From: JAZKHT01 sp040385245
Lineage (GTDB): Bacteria; Pseudomonadota; Alphaproteobacteria; Rhodobacterales; Rhodobacteraceae
Assembly (NCBI GenBank): GCA_040385245.1
Contig: JAZKHT010000004.1
Coordinates: 124,001 to 188,000 of the forward strand
Direction: 5' to 3'
DNA length: 64,000 nucleotides
Both the position numbers and the translations under genes were made by a program. This document shows, piece by piece, positions 63,618-64,000 of the stretch; position 1 is the first letter of the stretch; each line of letters opens with the position of its first letter. The notes beneath the pieces were generated by a model, which worked only from the letters and a program-made list of their open reading frames with translations, was not told where the DNA came from and searched no databases.

Positions 63618-64000
63618 TCAGCTGCGCCGCGCCATCACAATGGCATCCAGCGGGGTGCCATCGGCCTGCCGGTAATACCCGCGCCTGCGCCCGGATTCGG
63701 CAAAACCGGCCGCCTGGTACAACGCCTGCGCAGGCAAATTGTCAGCAGCCACCTCAAGAAAAACGTCGATAGCCCCACGCGCCCGGGCTAGTTTCAGAAA
63801 TTCGGCGACAAGCCGTGCACCGATGCCCTGCCGCCGCGTGGCAGGATCGACGGCCAGCGTCAACACCTCTGCCTCGGCAGCGACGATGCGACCGATCAGA
63901 AACCCCGCGCCGTCCTGCAACAACACCCCGTAAGGCGGGGCGGACAGCGACAGGATCTCTGCCTCTGTCCAGGGCCGCGGCACGGTGAAGCAGGCGGCGT
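63618..64000 (-). CDS. rimI: Ribosomal-protein-alanine N-acetyltransferase, 5' end outside the window
   Basis: A GNAT domain whose frame stays open to the window edge (visible upstream residues AACFTVPRPWTEAEILSL), so the start lies beyond 64000. The acetyl-CoA loop is VDPATRRQGIGARLVAEFL, followed by LEVAADNLPAQALYQAAGFAESGRRRGYY, the RimI pattern. RimI acetylates the N-terminal Ala of ribosomal protein S18; it often lies beside tsaB, which may be just outside. Confidence 0.85.
   Translation of the reverse strand, partial: AACFTVPRPWTEAEILSLSAPPYGVLLQDGAGFLIGRIVAAEAEVLTLAVDPATRRQGIGARLVAEFLKLARARGAIDVFLEVAADNLPAQALYQAAGFAESGRRRGYYRQADGTPLDAIVMARRS

Overview
This window is a GC-rich chromosomal stretch from an alphaproteobacterium, most likely of the order Rhodobacterales (Roseobacter/Rhodobacter relatives). 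The reasons are the gene content and neighbourhoods: atpHAGDC as a five-gene F1 operon, groESL under a CIRCE element, Hsp20 next to a DUF1150 gene, a Sat-CysC fusion, DUF465, UbiK, NdufAF7-type methyltransferase next to lgt, and a BMP-type nucleoside importer with purine nucleoside phosphorylase. The genus cannot be fixed from sequence reading alone. No rRNA, tRNA, CRISPR array, transposase or phage gene was seen. Most of the window is ordinary, tightly packed housekeeping DNA.

Layout. 1-8105: the tail of a ChaC-like gene, an ExbB/MotA-like plus OmpA-like motor pair with a very long coiled coil, an M23 peptidase, clpA, gloB and a methyltransferase. 8368-13278: the F1 ATP synthase operon and its terminator. 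13342-15709: an H-type lectin gene, then a visibly AT-richer two-gene cassette (CDP-glycerol glycerophosphotransferase-like and TagD-like cytidylyltransferase) that butts against prs. 15714-25115: mostly minus-strand metabolic genes (prs, aldolase-like lyase, ribF, MaoC, HAD, ppaC, lactonase-like MBL, TraB). 25240-27372: groESL. 27443-35805: acetyltransferases, Gre factor, NUDIX, lipase-like hydrolase, purEK, Hsp20, sat-cysC and trxB. 36007-43409: an Lrp regulator, pgeF, NdufAF7, lgt, ubiK, a lone ParD-like RHH protein, YbjN, proC, csaA and a 2-hydroxyacid dehydrogenase. 43427-44947: tandem perfect palindromes, a sulfotransferase and a Hint-domain protein.

44944-53796 is a minus-strand fatty-acid beta-oxidation operon (MerR, acyl-CoA dehydrogenase, small protein, GST, thiolase, two cupin genes, FadB-like multienzyme) with a second MerR gene upstream and a cluster of TGACGT-type half sites in the promoter. 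53901-56178 holds two hotdog thioesterases and a MATE exporter. 56197-63426 holds a TIGR02186/TauE pair and a complete nucleoside ABC importer operon ending in purine nucleoside phosphorylase. The window ends inside rimI.

The least ordinary parts are: the AT-rich glycerol-phosphate cassette with a possible coupled leader peptide; the three homologous cupin modules inserted between fadA and fadB; a possible structured RNA between inverted copies of a dispersed repeat near 50.5 kb; the tandem TTGCAA-centred palindromes; the orphan RHH antitoxin with its own palindrome; and the long coiled-coil motor pair. No clearly new multi-gene defence system is visible.
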